Below are positions 43,870 through 53,675 of a stretch of 64,000 nt of DNA, one piece after another. Under the pieces are notes generated by a model. It was not told the DNA's origin. It ran no database searches and saw only the letters and a program-made list of their open reading frames with translations. Every line of letters begins with the position of its first letter. Positions within the stretch are counted from its first letter, which is position 1. Made by a program: the position numbers and the translations under genes. Where the stretch lies: assembly GCF_003116815.1 (NCBI RefSeq), contig NZ_QDKQ01000069.1, positions 62,001-126,000 of the forward strand, written 5' to 3'. The DNA comes from Caulobacter endophyticus (GTDB taxonomy: Bacteria > Pseudomonadota > Alphaproteobacteria > Caulobacterales > Caulobacteraceae).

Positions 43870-44945
43870 CCGATATCCTGCGCCTGCCGGCGGAGACGAC
43901 CTACGCTGCCGAGCTCGAGGCCCTGAAGCGCAAGGACGACGCGCCCACCCCGCGCGGCTGGGCCATGTCGCCCAAGGCTGTTGTCACCTACCTGATGGGC
44001 GGCAAGGCCGCCGACGGCACGCCGATCAGCGCCAAGTATGTCGGCGATCGCCGGCTGATCGAAACCGCCGTGGCCACCCTGGCCACCGACCGGGCGCTGT
44101 TGCTGCTCGGCGTGCCCGGCACGGCCAAGTCGTGGGTGTCGGAACATCTGGCGGCGGCGATCTGCGGCGATTCCAGCCTCGTCATCCAGTGCACCGCCGG
44201 CACCGACGAGAACCAGATCCGCTACGGCTGGAACTACGCCCAGCTGCTGGCCAACGGCCCCTCGCGCGAGGCCCTGGTGCCCACGCCGCTTTATCGGGCG
44301 ATGGAGACCGGCAAGCTGTGCCGCCTGGAGGAGCTGACGCGGATGGGCTCGGACGTGCAGGACACGTTGATCACCGTGCTGTCGGAAAAGATGATGCCGA
44401 TCCCGGAACTGAACGACGCCGTCTACGCGCGCCGGGGCTTCAACCTGATCGCCACCGCCAACAACCGCGACAAGGGCGTCAACGAGCTGTCCTCGGCGCT
44501 GAAGCGACGCTTCAACGTCGTGGTGCTGCCGCTGCCCGACGACATGAACGAGGAAATTTCCATCGTCACGCGCCGCGTCGGCGAGATGGCCCAAAGCCTA
44601 GACCTGCCCGCGCCCAAGAACGTGGCCGAGGAGGTCGCCCGCGTGGTCTCGATCTTCCGCGAGCTGCGTGGCGGCTCGACCCTCGACGGCAAGGTGACGC
44701 TGAAGACGCCCACCGGCTCGCTGTCGACCGCCGAGGCGATCGCGGTCACGGTCGGCGGCCTCAGCCAGGCGGCCTATTTCGACGGCGGCAAGCTGAGCGC
44801 CGAAGGGCTGGCCCCCAGCCTGCTCGGAGCGATCGTCAAGGATCCGGTGCAGGACAAGGTCGTGCTCGAAGAATATCTGGAGGCGGTCCTGAAGAAGCGC
44901 CCGGACTATGCCGGCTACTATCGCGCGCTGGTCGACCTGGTCTGA
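43866..44945 (+). CDS. MoxR-family AAA+ ATPase
   Basis: A 359-residue AAA+ ATPase. Walker A is GVPGTAKS. The Walker B position reads CRLEELTRM, with Glu in place of the usual Asp. Sensor 1 is in LIATANNRDKG, and the arginine finger region is SSALKRRFNVVVLP. MoxR proteins remodel partners, usually a vWA protein encoded nearby, as at 47204. TTG 43866 overlaps the upstream stop. It is the energy-using member of the operon. Confidence 0.9.
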   Translation: MTDILRLPAETTYAAELEALKRKDDAPTPRGWAMSPKAVVTYLMGGKAADGTPISAKYVGDRRLIETAVATLATDRALLLLGVPGTAKSWVSEHLAAAICGDSSLVIQCTAGTDENQIRYGWNYAQLLANGPSREALVPTPLYRAMETGKLCRLEELTRMGSDVQDTLITVLSEKMMPIPELNDAVYARRGFNLIATANNRDKGVNELSSALKRRFNVVVLPLPDDMNEEISIVTRRVGEMAQSLDLPAPKNVAEEVARVVSIFRELRGGSTLDGKVTLKTPTGSLSTAEAIAVTVGGLSQAAYFDGGKLSAEGLAPSLLGAIVKDPVQDKVVLEEYLEAVLKKRPDYAGYYRALVDLV

Positions 44946-44948
44946 TCC

Positions 44949-47207
44949 GTGGCGGCGGAGGTCCACTATTTCGGGATCCGGCACCACGGGCCGGGATCGG
45001 CGCGGCGCCTCGTCGACGCCCTTGAGGCGCTGCGCCCGGCGGTCGTGCTGATCGAGGGGCCGGCCGATGCGTCGGACCTGCTGCCGATGCTGGCCGATCC
45101 GGCCATGGTCCCGCCGGTGGCGCTGCTGGTCTACGCCTCCGACGACCCGGCGCGAGCCTCGTTCTGGCCGTTCGCCGTCTATTCGCCGGAGTACCAGGCC
45201 GCCTGCTGGGCGGTGCGCAACGGCGCAGCCGTGCGCTTCATCGACGTTCCCGCCGCCTGGGGCCTCGCCGCGCCGCCTGAGCCTGAGCCGGTCAGCGAAG
45301 ACGAAGCGATCGAAGAGGCCGACGAGCCGGCTCCGCCGCCGGCCATCGACGAGGTTTCCATGCGGCTGGAGCGCGACCCCATCGGCCTGCTGGCCGAGGC
45401 CGGCGGCTACCAGGACGGCGAAAGCTGGTGGCGCGACGTCATCGAGGAGAGCCCGGCGGCCGGGGCGGTCTTCGCGGCCGTCGCCGACGCCATGGCGGCC
45501 CTGCGCGAAGCCGCGCCGCCGGCGCAGGGCCGTGAGGCCGTGCGCGAAGCACACATGCGGCTTGAGATCGCCAAGACCGTCAAGGAAACGGAGGGGGCGA
45601 TCGCGGTTGTCTGCGGCGCCTGGCACGAGCCGGCGCTGAAGGCCAGGGTTCCGCTGTCGCAGGATCGCGAACGGCTCAAGGGCGCGCCCAAGCAGAAGAT
45701 CAGCGCGACCTGGGCGCCCTGGACCTCGCCCCGGCTGGCGTTCCAGAGCGGCTATGGCGCCGGCGTCGCCGCGCCCGGATGGTGCGGACACCTTTGGGAG
45801 ACGTCGCGCGACGAGATAGCCGTCCGCTGGCTAGGCAGGATCGCTCATGCGCTTCGCGAGGCAGGCCATATCGCGCCCACGGCCTCGCTGATCGAGGCCC
45901 AGCGGCTGGCGGTGGCCCTGGCGGCGATGCGTGACCGGCCGCATCCGGGTTTCGAGGAGCTGCGCGAGGCGGCCATCGCCTGCCTCTGTCACGGCGAGCC
46001 GCTGGTCTGGGACACCGTCTCCGCCAGGCTGCTGCTGGGCGACGCCGTCGGCGAGATTCCCGCCGACGTGCCGCTCGCCCCCTTGATCGAGGACCTGCAG
46101 CGCGAGCAGCGCCGCACCCGGCTGAAGCCAGAGGCGCTGGAGCGCGAATTGGCCGTCGACCTGCGCAGCGAGAGCGGGCTGGACCGGTCCACCCTGCTGC
46201 ATCGCCTGTCGATCCTCGACGTTCCGTGGGGGCGCCTGGCGGAAGCCGGCCGCAGCCGGGGCACCTTCCGCGAGCGCTGGCGCCTGCGTTGGGAGCCTGA
46301 GTTCGCCGTTCGCCTGGTCGAGAACCTGGTCTATGGCCCGACCCTGGCCCGCGCCGCCGCCGGCCGTCTTACCGCGCGGTTGGCCGAGGCGGTCGAACTG
46401 CCCGTGCTCTGCGATCTGGTGCTGTCGGCGCTGACGGCCCAGCTGCCCGACGCCGCCCATGCTGGGGTCGAGCGGATCGAGCATCGCGTGGCGCTGACCA
46501 GCGACTGCGGCGAACTGCTGTCGTCGCTCGCGCCGCTGGGCGACATCGTCCGTTACGGCCAGGCTCGCCGCACCGACGCCGCCCAGATGGAGGTCCTGTT
46601 TGTCAGGATCCTGTCCCAGGGGGCGCTGGCGCTGCCTTATGCGGTCAGGTTGCTGGACGCCGAGGCGGCTCAGGCCCTGCGCGCATCCGTGCTGGCGGCC
46701 GACGCTGCGGCGGTGCTGGCCGAGGTCGACCTGACCGACTGGCGCCAGGCGCTGTCGAGCGTGGTCGATGACGACCAGGCCACGCCGCTGCTGGCCGGGG
46801 TTGCCGCGCGGCTGCTCTACGAGGCCGAAACGATCACGCCGGAGGCGGCGGCCGAACTGCTGGGCCGCATGCTGTCGCCCGGTCGCGCGGTGGCGGACGC
46901 GGCCGGGTTCTTCGAGGGCTTCTTCGACGGCGCCGGCGAGCGGCTGATCTATGACGCCAGCCTGCGCGCGGCGGTCGACGCCTGGATGCTTTCGCTCGAG
47001 GGCGAGGCGTTCACCGCCTTCCTGCCGCTGTTCCGCCGCGCGCTGGGCAATCTCGACCGCATGCAGCGGCGGCGGTTGCTGGACGCGGTGTTCGGCCGCG
47101 CCGGCGCAGGCCTGCAAGGGCGCATCGCGGTCGCCGACGCCGAGGCGATCTGGCTGGCTCACCTTCAGCGCCTGACCGACATCCTGACCGCGAGGCCTGC
47201 GACATGA
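44949..47207 (+). CDS. DUF5682 family protein
   Basis: A 752-residue protein starting at GTG 44949, three bases after moxR. The N-terminal 130 residues carry the signature VHYFGIRHHGPGSARRL and VVLIEGPADASDLLPML, followed by a long helical region with acidic stretches. The conserved HHGPGSA and EGPAD may form an active or ligand site, but no known catalytic triad is visible. It is the largest and least understood part of the operon. It ends in an ATGA overlap with the vWA gene. Confidence 0.78.
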   Translation: MAAEVHYFGIRHHGPGSARRLVDALEALRPAVVLIEGPADASDLLPMLADPAMVPPVALLVYASDDPARASFWPFAVYSPEYQAACWAVRNGAAVRFIDVPAAWGLAAPPEPEPVSEDEAIEEADEPAPPPAIDEVSMRLERDPIGLLAEAGGYQDGESWWRDVIEESPAAGAVFAAVADAMAALREAAPPAQGREAVREAHMRLEIAKTVKETEGAIAVVCGAWHEPALKARVPLSQDRERLKGAPKQKISATWAPWTSPRLAFQSGYGAGVAAPGWCGHLWETSRDEIAVRWLGRIAHALREAGHIAPTASLIEAQRLAVALAAMRDRPHPGFEELREAAIACLCHGEPLVWDTVSARLLLGDAVGEIPADVPLAPLIEDLQREQRRTRLKPEALERELAVDLRSESGLDRSTLLHRLSILDVPWGRLAEAGRSRGTFRERWRLRWEPEFAVRLVENLVYGPTLARAAAGRLTARLAEAVELPVLCDLVLSALTAQLPDAAHAGVERIEHRVALTSDCGELLSSLAPLGDIVRYGQARRTDAAQMEVLFVRILSQGALALPYAVRLLDAEAAQALRASVLAADAAAVLAEVDLTDWRQALSSVVDDDQATPLLAGVAARLLYEAETITPEAAAELLGRMLSPGRAVADAAGFFEGFFDGAGERLIYDASLRAAVDAWMLSLEGEAFTAFLPLFRRALGNLDRMQRRRLLDAVFGRAGAGLQGRIAVADAEAIWLAHLQRLTDILTARPAT

Positions 47208-48403
47208 ACGAGGCCCCGAACGACAAAGGGGAACGCGAGCGCCGCTGGCGGCTCGCCGTCGGCGGCGAGGACGAGGCCCTGCAGCAGGGCGACGACCAGC
47301 GGCTCTCCAACGCCCTGACCATGCTCTATGGCGAGGGCGATGGTCCGGGTGCGTCCGGCGGTTCTGGCGGCGGCAAGGGCAGAGGCGGCCTTGGACGCTC
47401 GGCGCCCAGCGTCGCGCGCTGGCTCGGCGACATTCGACAGTTCTTCCCGACGCCGGTCGTGCAGGTCGTGCAGAGGGACGCCATGGAGCGTCTGGGCCTG
47501 CAGCAGATGCTGCTCGAGCCTGAGATGCTGGGCGCGGTCGAGGCCGACGTGAACCTCGTGGCCACCCTGGTCAGCCTGCGCAACGTGATGCCGGCCAAGA
47601 CCAAGGCCATCGCCCGGGAAGTCATCGCCAAGGTGGTCGCCCAGTTGATGGAGCGGCTGGAGCAGAAGACCGCCGAAGCCGTTCGCGGGGCGATCGATCG
47701 CCGCCGCCGCACCGGCCGGCCGCGCTTCTCCGACATCGACTGGCCGCGCACGATCCAGGCCAACCTGCGCCACTACCAGCCCGAGCACCGCACCGTGGTG
47801 CCCGAGCGGCTGGTCGGCTTCATGCGTCGCCAGCGGCGGTTGGTGGACCTGGACGAGGTCGTGCTCTGCGTCGACCAGTCGGGCTCGATGGCGCCATCGG
47901 TGGTCTATGCCTCCATCTTCGCCGCGGTGATGGCCTCGCTTCCGACGGTGAAGACCAAGCTGGTGTGCTTCGACACCGCCATACTGGACCTCACCGAGGA
48001 CCTGGCCGATCCGGTGGAGGTTCTGTTCGGCGTCCAGCTGGGCGGTGGCACCGACATCAACCAGGCCGTCGGCTACTGCGAGAACCGAATCGAGAGCCCG
48101 GCCAAGTCGCACCTGATCCTGATCACCGATCTCTACGAGGGCGGCGACAGCGAGGCGCTTGTCGCCCGGCTGGCGCGGCTGGTGGGTTCCGGCGTCAATG
48201 TCATCGTGCTGCTCGCGCTGAGCGACGAGGGGCGGCCGGCCTATGACCCGCAGCTGTCGGGCCGGGTGGCGTCGCTGGGCGTGCCGGTGTTCGCCTGCAC
48301 GCCGGACCAGTTCCCCGACCTGATGGCCGCGGCCCTGAAGCGTGAGGATGTGCTGGCCTGGGCGGCCAAGGCGGACATCAAGGCGATCCGCTCCGACGCC
48401 TAG
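47204..48403 (+). CDS. vWA-domain protein, partner of MoxR
   Basis: A 399-residue protein. A glycine-rich patch (GGSGGGKGRGGLG) near residue 50 precedes a helical part. The C-terminal vWA domain has a complete MIDAS: DQSGSM (about residue 225), the Thr in GGGTDINQA and LITDLYEGGD. vWA proteins dock onto MoxR ATPases and relay conformational change to a target. Last gene of the five-gene operon. Confidence 0.9.
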   Translation: MNEAPNDKGERERRWRLAVGGEDEALQQGDDQRLSNALTMLYGEGDGPGASGGSGGGKGRGGLGRSAPSVARWLGDIRQFFPTPVVQVVQRDAMERLGLQQMLLEPEMLGAVEADVNLVATLVSLRNVMPAKTKAIAREVIAKVVAQLMERLEQKTAEAVRGAIDRRRRTGRPRFSDIDWPRTIQANLRHYQPEHRTVVPERLVGFMRRQRRLVDLDEVVLCVDQSGSMAPSVVYASIFAAVMASLPTVKTKLVCFDTAILDLTEDLADPVEVLFGVQLGGGTDINQAVGYCENRIESPAKSHLILITDLYEGGDSEALVARLARLVGSGVNVIVLLALSDEGRPAYDPQLSGRVASLGVPVFACTPDQFPDLMAAALKREDVLAWAAKADIKAIRSDA

Positions 48404-48541
48404 CGGCGCTGCCGCTGGTCGACCTGGCCGCAAGCGGCGGCCGCCGAGCTTGGCCATTGGTGCTGGCGCACCTTGGCGCGAGCGGTTAATCAGCCCCGGT
48501 TGCAAGTGTACTGACGCTCGCGTGGCGTTCTGGGGGCAAGC

Positions 48542-51442
48542 GTGTCGAGATACCGAAGCGTCGCGGGGGCGGCGTTGTTGATGGGGGCTGTGTTCGGTCT
48601 TCCAGCGCAGGGCGGCGAAGCTGACAAGAGCCCGACGGCTCGCGCGGCTGTCAGCGGGGCAGGGGCCTTGGCCAAGACGGTCGACCCGACCCTGGCGCCC
48701 GATCCCGCCGTCAGGCAGGGCGTGCTGCCCAACGGCCTGCGCTACCAGCTGATGAGCAACGCGGTTCCCAAGGGCGCGGTGTCCATCCGCCTGGGCGTGG
48801 AGGTCGGCAGCTTCGAGGAGGCCGACGCCGAGCGGGGCGTGGCCCACTTCATCGAGCACATGGCCTTCCGCGCCACGCGCCGTTATCCGGATGGCGCGCC
48901 CGACCGCGTGTTCGCGCCGTGGGGCGTGGTGTTCGGCCGCGACCAGAACGCCGTCACAGACCTCTTCTCGACCTCATACATGCTCGACATGCCGCATCCC
49001 GACGATCGGCAGCTGGAGACGGGCCTGGCCTGGCTGCGCGACGTGGCCGACGGGGTGGTCTTCACCGACGAGGGCGTGGCCCGCGAGCGGGGCGTGGTCC
49101 TGGCCGAGATGGAGACGCGCGGCGGACCCCAGGTCGACGCGCGCAACGCCATCTCCCGCTTCCAGGCGCCCGAGGTGCGCTCGGTGGAGCGACTGCCGAT
49201 CGGCGTGCGCGAGACGCTGAACGCGGCGACGCCGGCCAGCCTCAAGCGCTTCTACGACGCTTGGTACCGGCCCGAGCACGCGGTGCTCACCGTGGTCGGC
49301 GACCGGCCGCTGGACGCGCTGGAGGCCATGGTCAAGACGGCCTTCGCCGACTGGACGGGGCGGGGCTCCAAGCCGGTGCGGTCAAAGATGTCGCCGCCGC
49401 GCGCCAAGCGCTCGCCGGAGGGTTTCGTGGTCGCCGGCGAAAGCCTGCCCACCGCCATCAGCGCCTGCGCCATGCGCCCCGGCGTTCCGCCCCAGGCCGA
49501 CACCGTCGCCTTCCAGCGCCGCGAGACTCTGTCCCTGGTCTGGCAGGCGATCCTCAACGACCGGCTGGCCAGGCGCGCAGCCGCCGCCGACACCCACCTG
49601 CTCGGCGCGCTCGCCATGAGCCCAAAGAGTCGCGAGCTGGGAACGACGTGCCTGGTGGCCATGCCCGTCAACGCGGCCTGGCGCGAGGCCCTGGCCGAGG
49701 CTCGCGCCGAGCTGAACCGGTTTGCGCAGGAGGGCCCCACCGAGATCGAGGTCGAGAGCGCCATCGAGAAGCAGCGCTCGCTCGTTCGCGGCGCCTATCT
49801 CGGCGCGGCCTCTCGCACCTCGCCCGACCTGGCGGGCGGGCTGATGGCCAAGGCGCTGGCCGGCCAGGTGGTCCGCTCGCCGGCGGCCTCGTTCTACGTC
49901 TTCGACCACGCCGTCGAGGACCTCTCGGTCGAGGAAGTTCGCGCCGCCTTCGCCGAGGACTGGGCCGGCTCTGGTCCGCTGCTGTCGATGACGGGCGTCG
50001 AGCCGCCGACGGGCGAGGCTCTGCTGGCCGCGTGGAACAATGCGGCCACGACGCTCGCCAGCAGCGCCGCCGACGCGCGCGCCGCCAGCGCCGTCTGGGG
50101 CTATCGCGACTTCGGCCGGGCCGGCAAGGTCGTGGAGCGCAAGACGATCGACGATCCCGGCTTCGTCCGACTGCGCTTCGCCAACGGCCTGATCCTGAAC
50201 TTCAAGCAGACCAAAGCTCAGCCCAACAAGGTGGAGGCTCGGGTCAACTTCGGGGCCGGACGCCGCGAGATCGCCGACCAGGACCATGCGATCGCCCAGT
50301 TCGCCGCGCCCATGCTGGTCACAGGCGGCCTTCGCAAGAACAGCTTCGAGGAGATCCAGGCGCTGTTCCCGGTCAGCGGCCTCTGGAACTTCCAGTTCGA
50401 TTTCGGGGCGCAGAGCTTCTTCATGCGCAGTTCGGTGTTCAGCGACGATCTGACCACGCACCTGCAGATCCTGACGGCCTATGTCAGCGATCCGGGTTTC
50501 CGCGGCACGCTCGACGCCCGCATGCCGACCGCCGTCGACATGGTCTATCGCACCCTGCTCAGCCAGCCGCCCTCGGCCCTGTCCCAGGCCATGAGCCTGC
50601 GCCTGGACCCCACCGGCGCCAACAGCATGCCGCCGCAGGCGACTATGGCGGCTTACAGGGCCGCGGATTTCGACCGCGTCCTGCGGCCGGCGCTGACGAC
50701 GGCGCCGCTGGAGGTGACTATCGCCGGCGATATCGACGAGGCCCAGGCCATGCAGGCCGTGGCCTCGACCTTCGGCGCGCTGCCGCCGCGAGCAGCCACG
50801 CCGCGCGGTCGACCGGACGTTCACTTCGTCCGCTATCCCGCGGAGGCGATCGAGCCCGTCCGGGTCGAGCACCAGGGACCGGCCGACAAGGCCGCCGCCA
50901 CCCTGATCTGGCCGCTGTATGTGGCCACGCCGGAACGGCGCAGCGAGGAATACGCGATCAAGCTCCTGGCCGCGGCGTTCGACACCGCTCTTCGCCGCCG
51001 GATCCGCGAGGAGCTGGGCAAGACCTATGCGCCGGTCGTATCCAGCTTCACGCCCGACCACGGCGACCAGGGCTCCCTGTTGGTCAGCATCGAGGCCGAG
51101 CCGCGCGACATCGCCCTGCTCGCCGAGGAGGCCGAACGCCTGGCGGCCCGCTTCCGGAACGGCGAGATCACCGAGCAGATGCTCGACGACGCCCGCCAGC
51201 CCGTGCTGGCGTCGGCCCAGGCGCGCCGCGAGACCGCCGGCTGGTGGGCCGAGGCGATGGCCGGCTCGGCGCGCGATCCCGCCATTCTGGCCGAGGCCCT
51301 GCAGTTCGAGCCCCTGGTCAACGCCGTGACGGTGGACGACCTCAAGGCCGCCGCCAGGACCTGGCTGGCCCGTCCGCCCATCAAGGGCTTCGCCTATCCC
51401 GCGGCCAAGACCGCCCAGGCCTCTACCGGAGCCGCCCGATGA
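48542..51442 (+). CDS. M16-family zinc metallopeptidase, exported
   Basis: A 966-residue pitrilysin/insulinase-type peptidase. After a signal peptide the active domain has the inverted zinc motif HFIEH (about residue 102) and a distal Glu in RGVVLAEMETR. A second, inactive M16 half spans the C-terminal 450 residues (PALTTAPLEVTIAGDIDEAQ). The length fits the two-repeat periplasmic form. GTG 48542 is the only good start before the signal. It overlaps the TPR gene by ATGA. Confidence 0.88.
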   Translation: MSRYRSVAGAALLMGAVFGLPAQGGEADKSPTARAAVSGAGALAKTVDPTLAPDPAVRQGVLPNGLRYQLMSNAVPKGAVSIRLGVEVGSFEEADAERGVAHFIEHMAFRATRRYPDGAPDRVFAPWGVVFGRDQNAVTDLFSTSYMLDMPHPDDRQLETGLAWLRDVADGVVFTDEGVARERGVVLAEMETRGGPQVDARNAISRFQAPEVRSVERLPIGVRETLNAATPASLKRFYDAWYRPEHAVLTVVGDRPLDALEAMVKTAFADWTGRGSKPVRSKMSPPRAKRSPEGFVVAGESLPTAISACAMRPGVPPQADTVAFQRRETLSLVWQAILNDRLARRAAAADTHLLGALAMSPKSRELGTTCLVAMPVNAAWREALAEARAELNRFAQEGPTEIEVESAIEKQRSLVRGAYLGAASRTSPDLAGGLMAKALAGQVVRSPAASFYVFDHAVEDLSVEEVRAAFAEDWAGSGPLLSMTGVEPPTGEALLAAWNNAATTLASSAADARAASAVWGYRDFGRAGKVVERKTIDDPGFVRLRFANGLILNFKQTKAQPNKVEARVNFGAGRREIADQDHAIAQFAAPMLVTGGLRKNSFEEIQALFPVSGLWNFQFDFGAQSFFMRSSVFSDDLTTHLQILTAYVSDPGFRGTLDARMPTAVDMVYRTLLSQPPSALSQAMSLRLDPTGANSMPPQATMAAYRAADFDRVLRPALTTAPLEVTIAGDIDEAQAMQAVASTFGALPPRAATPRGRPDVHFVRYPAEAIEPVRVEHQGPADKAAATLIWPLYVATPERRSEEYAIKLLAAAFDTALRRRIREELGKTYAPVVSSFTPDHGDQGSLLVSIEAEPRDIALLAEEAERLAARFRNGEITEQMLDDARQPVLASAQARRETAGWWAEAMAGSARDPAILAEALQFEPLVNAVTVDDLKAAARTWLARPPIKGFAYPAAKTAQASTGAAR

Positions 51443-53562
51443 TCCGCGTCCTTCCCCCGGCGCTGGTGCTGGCCCTCTTCGCCTCGGGCGGGGCGCTGGC
51501 GGCCGATCCGCAGCAGGCCTGCCTGTCCTCGGACTCCTCGCAGCGCCTGTCCGACAGGAAGCAGATCATCGCCGACTGCACGGCCGCGATAGAGGCGAGC
51601 GGCGTCGAGCCGGCGGTCGCCGCGCGTCTGCTGACGACCCGCAGCCAGGCCAACTGGCGCTTGAACAATCGTCCCGAGGCGCTGGCCGACGCCGAGCAGG
51701 CGTTGAAGCTTGCGCCGGGCGACCTCGAGGCGCGGCTGGCCCGCGGGGCGGCGCTGTATGACCTGCGCAAGGTCGATGAAGCCCTGGCCGAGTACGATGC
51801 GGTGCTGAAGCAGCGTCCCGCCGATCCGGTCGCGCTGCTCTACCGCGGGCGGCTGCGGCAGTGGAGCAAGAACGATGCGGCCGGCGCGCGCGCCGACTAC
51901 GACGCCGCCATCGCGGCCGATCCCCGCTTCGTGCGCGCCTATGTCCAGCGGGCGCGATTGCTCGAAAGCAGCGATCCCGCCGCCGCCGAGCGCGACCTGC
52001 TGACCGCTATGGGCCTTGGCCAGGACACCTACGCCGCCCGACTGAGTCTCGGGGCGATCTATGAGGGGCAGGGGCGCAAGGCCGAGGCCAAGGCGCTGTA
52101 CGAAGCACTGACCCGGGAGAACCCGACGGACGCCTATCCGCTGAGCTTCAGTTCGATCCTGCTGGCCGGGGAGGGCGATACGGCCGGCGCCCTGCGCGAC
52201 GCCCGCCAGGCTGTCCGCGTGGATCCCAAGGAGACGCGGGGCTACTACGCGCTGGGCGTGGCGCTCGACCAGGCGGGTCAGGTCGACCAGGCCCTGGCGG
52301 CCTATCGCGAAGGCCTGGAAGTCGACCCGGAAGACAACATCATCCTGCTGGCGCTGGGCGCGCTGGCCCGTCGCGCAGAACGCTACGACGAGAGCCTTGC
52401 GGTGCTCGACAGGCTGGTGGCGCTCGAGCCGAAGGACAGCGAGGCGCACTTCCAGCGGGCCCTGGTGCTGGCGGCCAAGGAAGAGACGGTCAAGGCGATC
52501 GCCGAGTACGACGCCGTGCTCGCGCTGAAGCCGGATGTCGCCGCGGCCTTCTACAATCGAGGGCAGCTGCATGGCCAGCAGGGGCGCCACGAGGCGGCGG
52601 TCGCCGACTTTCGCAAGGCCGCTGAGCTGGACCCCAAGGATCCGGACGCCCTGAACGGCCTGGGCATCCAGCTGGGCGAACTGGGTCGCACCCAGGAGGA
52701 ACTCAAGGCCTATGCCGACGCGCTGAAGATCGATCCGGCCAACGTGGCCGCCTACGTCAACACGGGCATCGTGCACGAGGCGGCCCAGGACTGGTCGGCG
52801 GCCCTAAGCGCCTATGAGGCGGCCGCGCGGCTGGCGCCCAAGCGCGCCGATCTGCAGGTGACGATCGGGCATGTCCTGTCGCGCCAGGGGGACCAGAAGG
52901 CGGCCGGCCGGGCCTACGACAGGGCGATCAAGCTTGATCCCAGGCGCGTCGCCAGCTGGAGCGCGAGGGCGGCCTATCTGACGGGCCTGGGCCAGGACCG
53001 CCAGGCTATCGCCGACTATGGACAGGCGCTGAAGCTGGCGCCCGAGGACGCGGATCTGCTGGTGGCGCGGGCGAACCTGTTGAGCCGGCACGGCAGGCTG
53101 GCGGCGGCGATGGCCGATCTGGACGCGGCCGTGGCCCTGGCGCCGAAATCGGCCTTCGTCCTCAACAACCGCGGCCTGCTGCACGCCCTCAACGACGACG
53201 CCGAGGCGGCCCTGGCCGACTACGACGCGGCGCAAGCCGCCGAGCCCGACTACGAGCCCACCTACTACAACCGTTCGGAGGTGTTCAGCGACCAGATGCG
53301 CTTCGACCGCGCCATCCGCGACCTCAACACTTCGCTGAAGCTGTCGCCGGGCGACGCGCTCAGCCTGGCCCGGAAGGGATCGGTCTACTGGCTGCTCTCG
53401 GACCACATGCGGGCGTTGGAGGAACTGAACGCGGCGATCGCCGCCAATCCGAACTATGGGGCCGCCTGGGAATGGCGGGCCAAGGCCAAGGCCAGCCTGG
53501 GCGACGAGGCCGGCGCCGCCGCCGATCGCAAGGAAGCCGCCCGCCTCGCCGGCGGCGGCTGA
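51439..53562 (+). CDS. Large TPR-repeat protein, exported
   Basis: A 707-residue protein. A signal peptide (ALAADPQQA) is followed by at least fifteen TPR units of 34 residues, each with the W/L/G/Y/A/F/A/Y/P-type pattern, such as DAVLALKPDVAAAFYNRGQL. TPR superhelices bind peptide partners. ATG 51439 overlaps the peptidase stop. A longer open frame upstream is only the shadow of the peptidase. It may present substrate to, or scaffold, the M16 enzyme. Confidence 0.87.
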   Translation: MIRVLPPALVLALFASGGALAADPQQACLSSDSSQRLSDRKQIIADCTAAIEASGVEPAVAARLLTTRSQANWRLNNRPEALADAEQALKLAPGDLEARLARGAALYDLRKVDEALAEYDAVLKQRPADPVALLYRGRLRQWSKNDAAGARADYDAAIAADPRFVRAYVQRARLLESSDPAAAERDLLTAMGLGQDTYAARLSLGAIYEGQGRKAEAKALYEALTRENPTDAYPLSFSSILLAGEGDTAGALRDARQAVRVDPKETRGYYALGVALDQAGQVDQALAAYREGLEVDPEDNIILLALGALARRAERYDESLAVLDRLVALEPKDSEAHFQRALVLAAKEETVKAIAEYDAVLALKPDVAAAFYNRGQLHGQQGRHEAAVADFRKAAELDPKDPDALNGLGIQLGELGRTQEELKAYADALKIDPANVAAYVNTGIVHEAAQDWSAALSAYEAAARLAPKRADLQVTIGHVLSRQGDQKAAGRAYDRAIKLDPRRVASWSARAAYLTGLGQDRQAIADYGQALKLAPEDADLLVARANLLSRHGRLAAAMADLDAAVALAPKSAFVLNNRGLLHALNDDAEAALADYDAAQAAEPDYEPTYYNRSEVFSDQMRFDRAIRDLNTSLKLSPGDALSLARKGSVYWLLSDHMRALEELNAAIAANPNYGAAWEWRAKAKASLGDEAGAAADRKEAARLAGGG

Positions 53563-53619
53563 CGCGACTTTCCATGGGGCCTGTCCGGGCGGCGTGATCC
53601 CAGCCGCCGGACGATCGGG

Positions 53620-53641
53620 GCCGGCGCTAGCGGGCGCCGGC
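53620..53641. terminator. Hairpin between convergent TPR and DUF3325 genes
   Basis: GCCGGCGC (53620-53627) pairs with GCGCCGGC (53634-53641) over 8 bp with a 6-base loop, in the 113-base gap between two convergent genes. It may serve either strand; no strong T-run. Confidence 0.4.
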
Positions 53642-53675
53642 GACCATCAGGATCTGGGCCATGTTCTGATCGATT

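Noticed and set aside
48919..51438. A giant 1547-residue protein including the TPR region
   Set aside because: The first 840 residues are an out-of-frame shadow of the M16 peptidase; a signal peptide begins at 51439.
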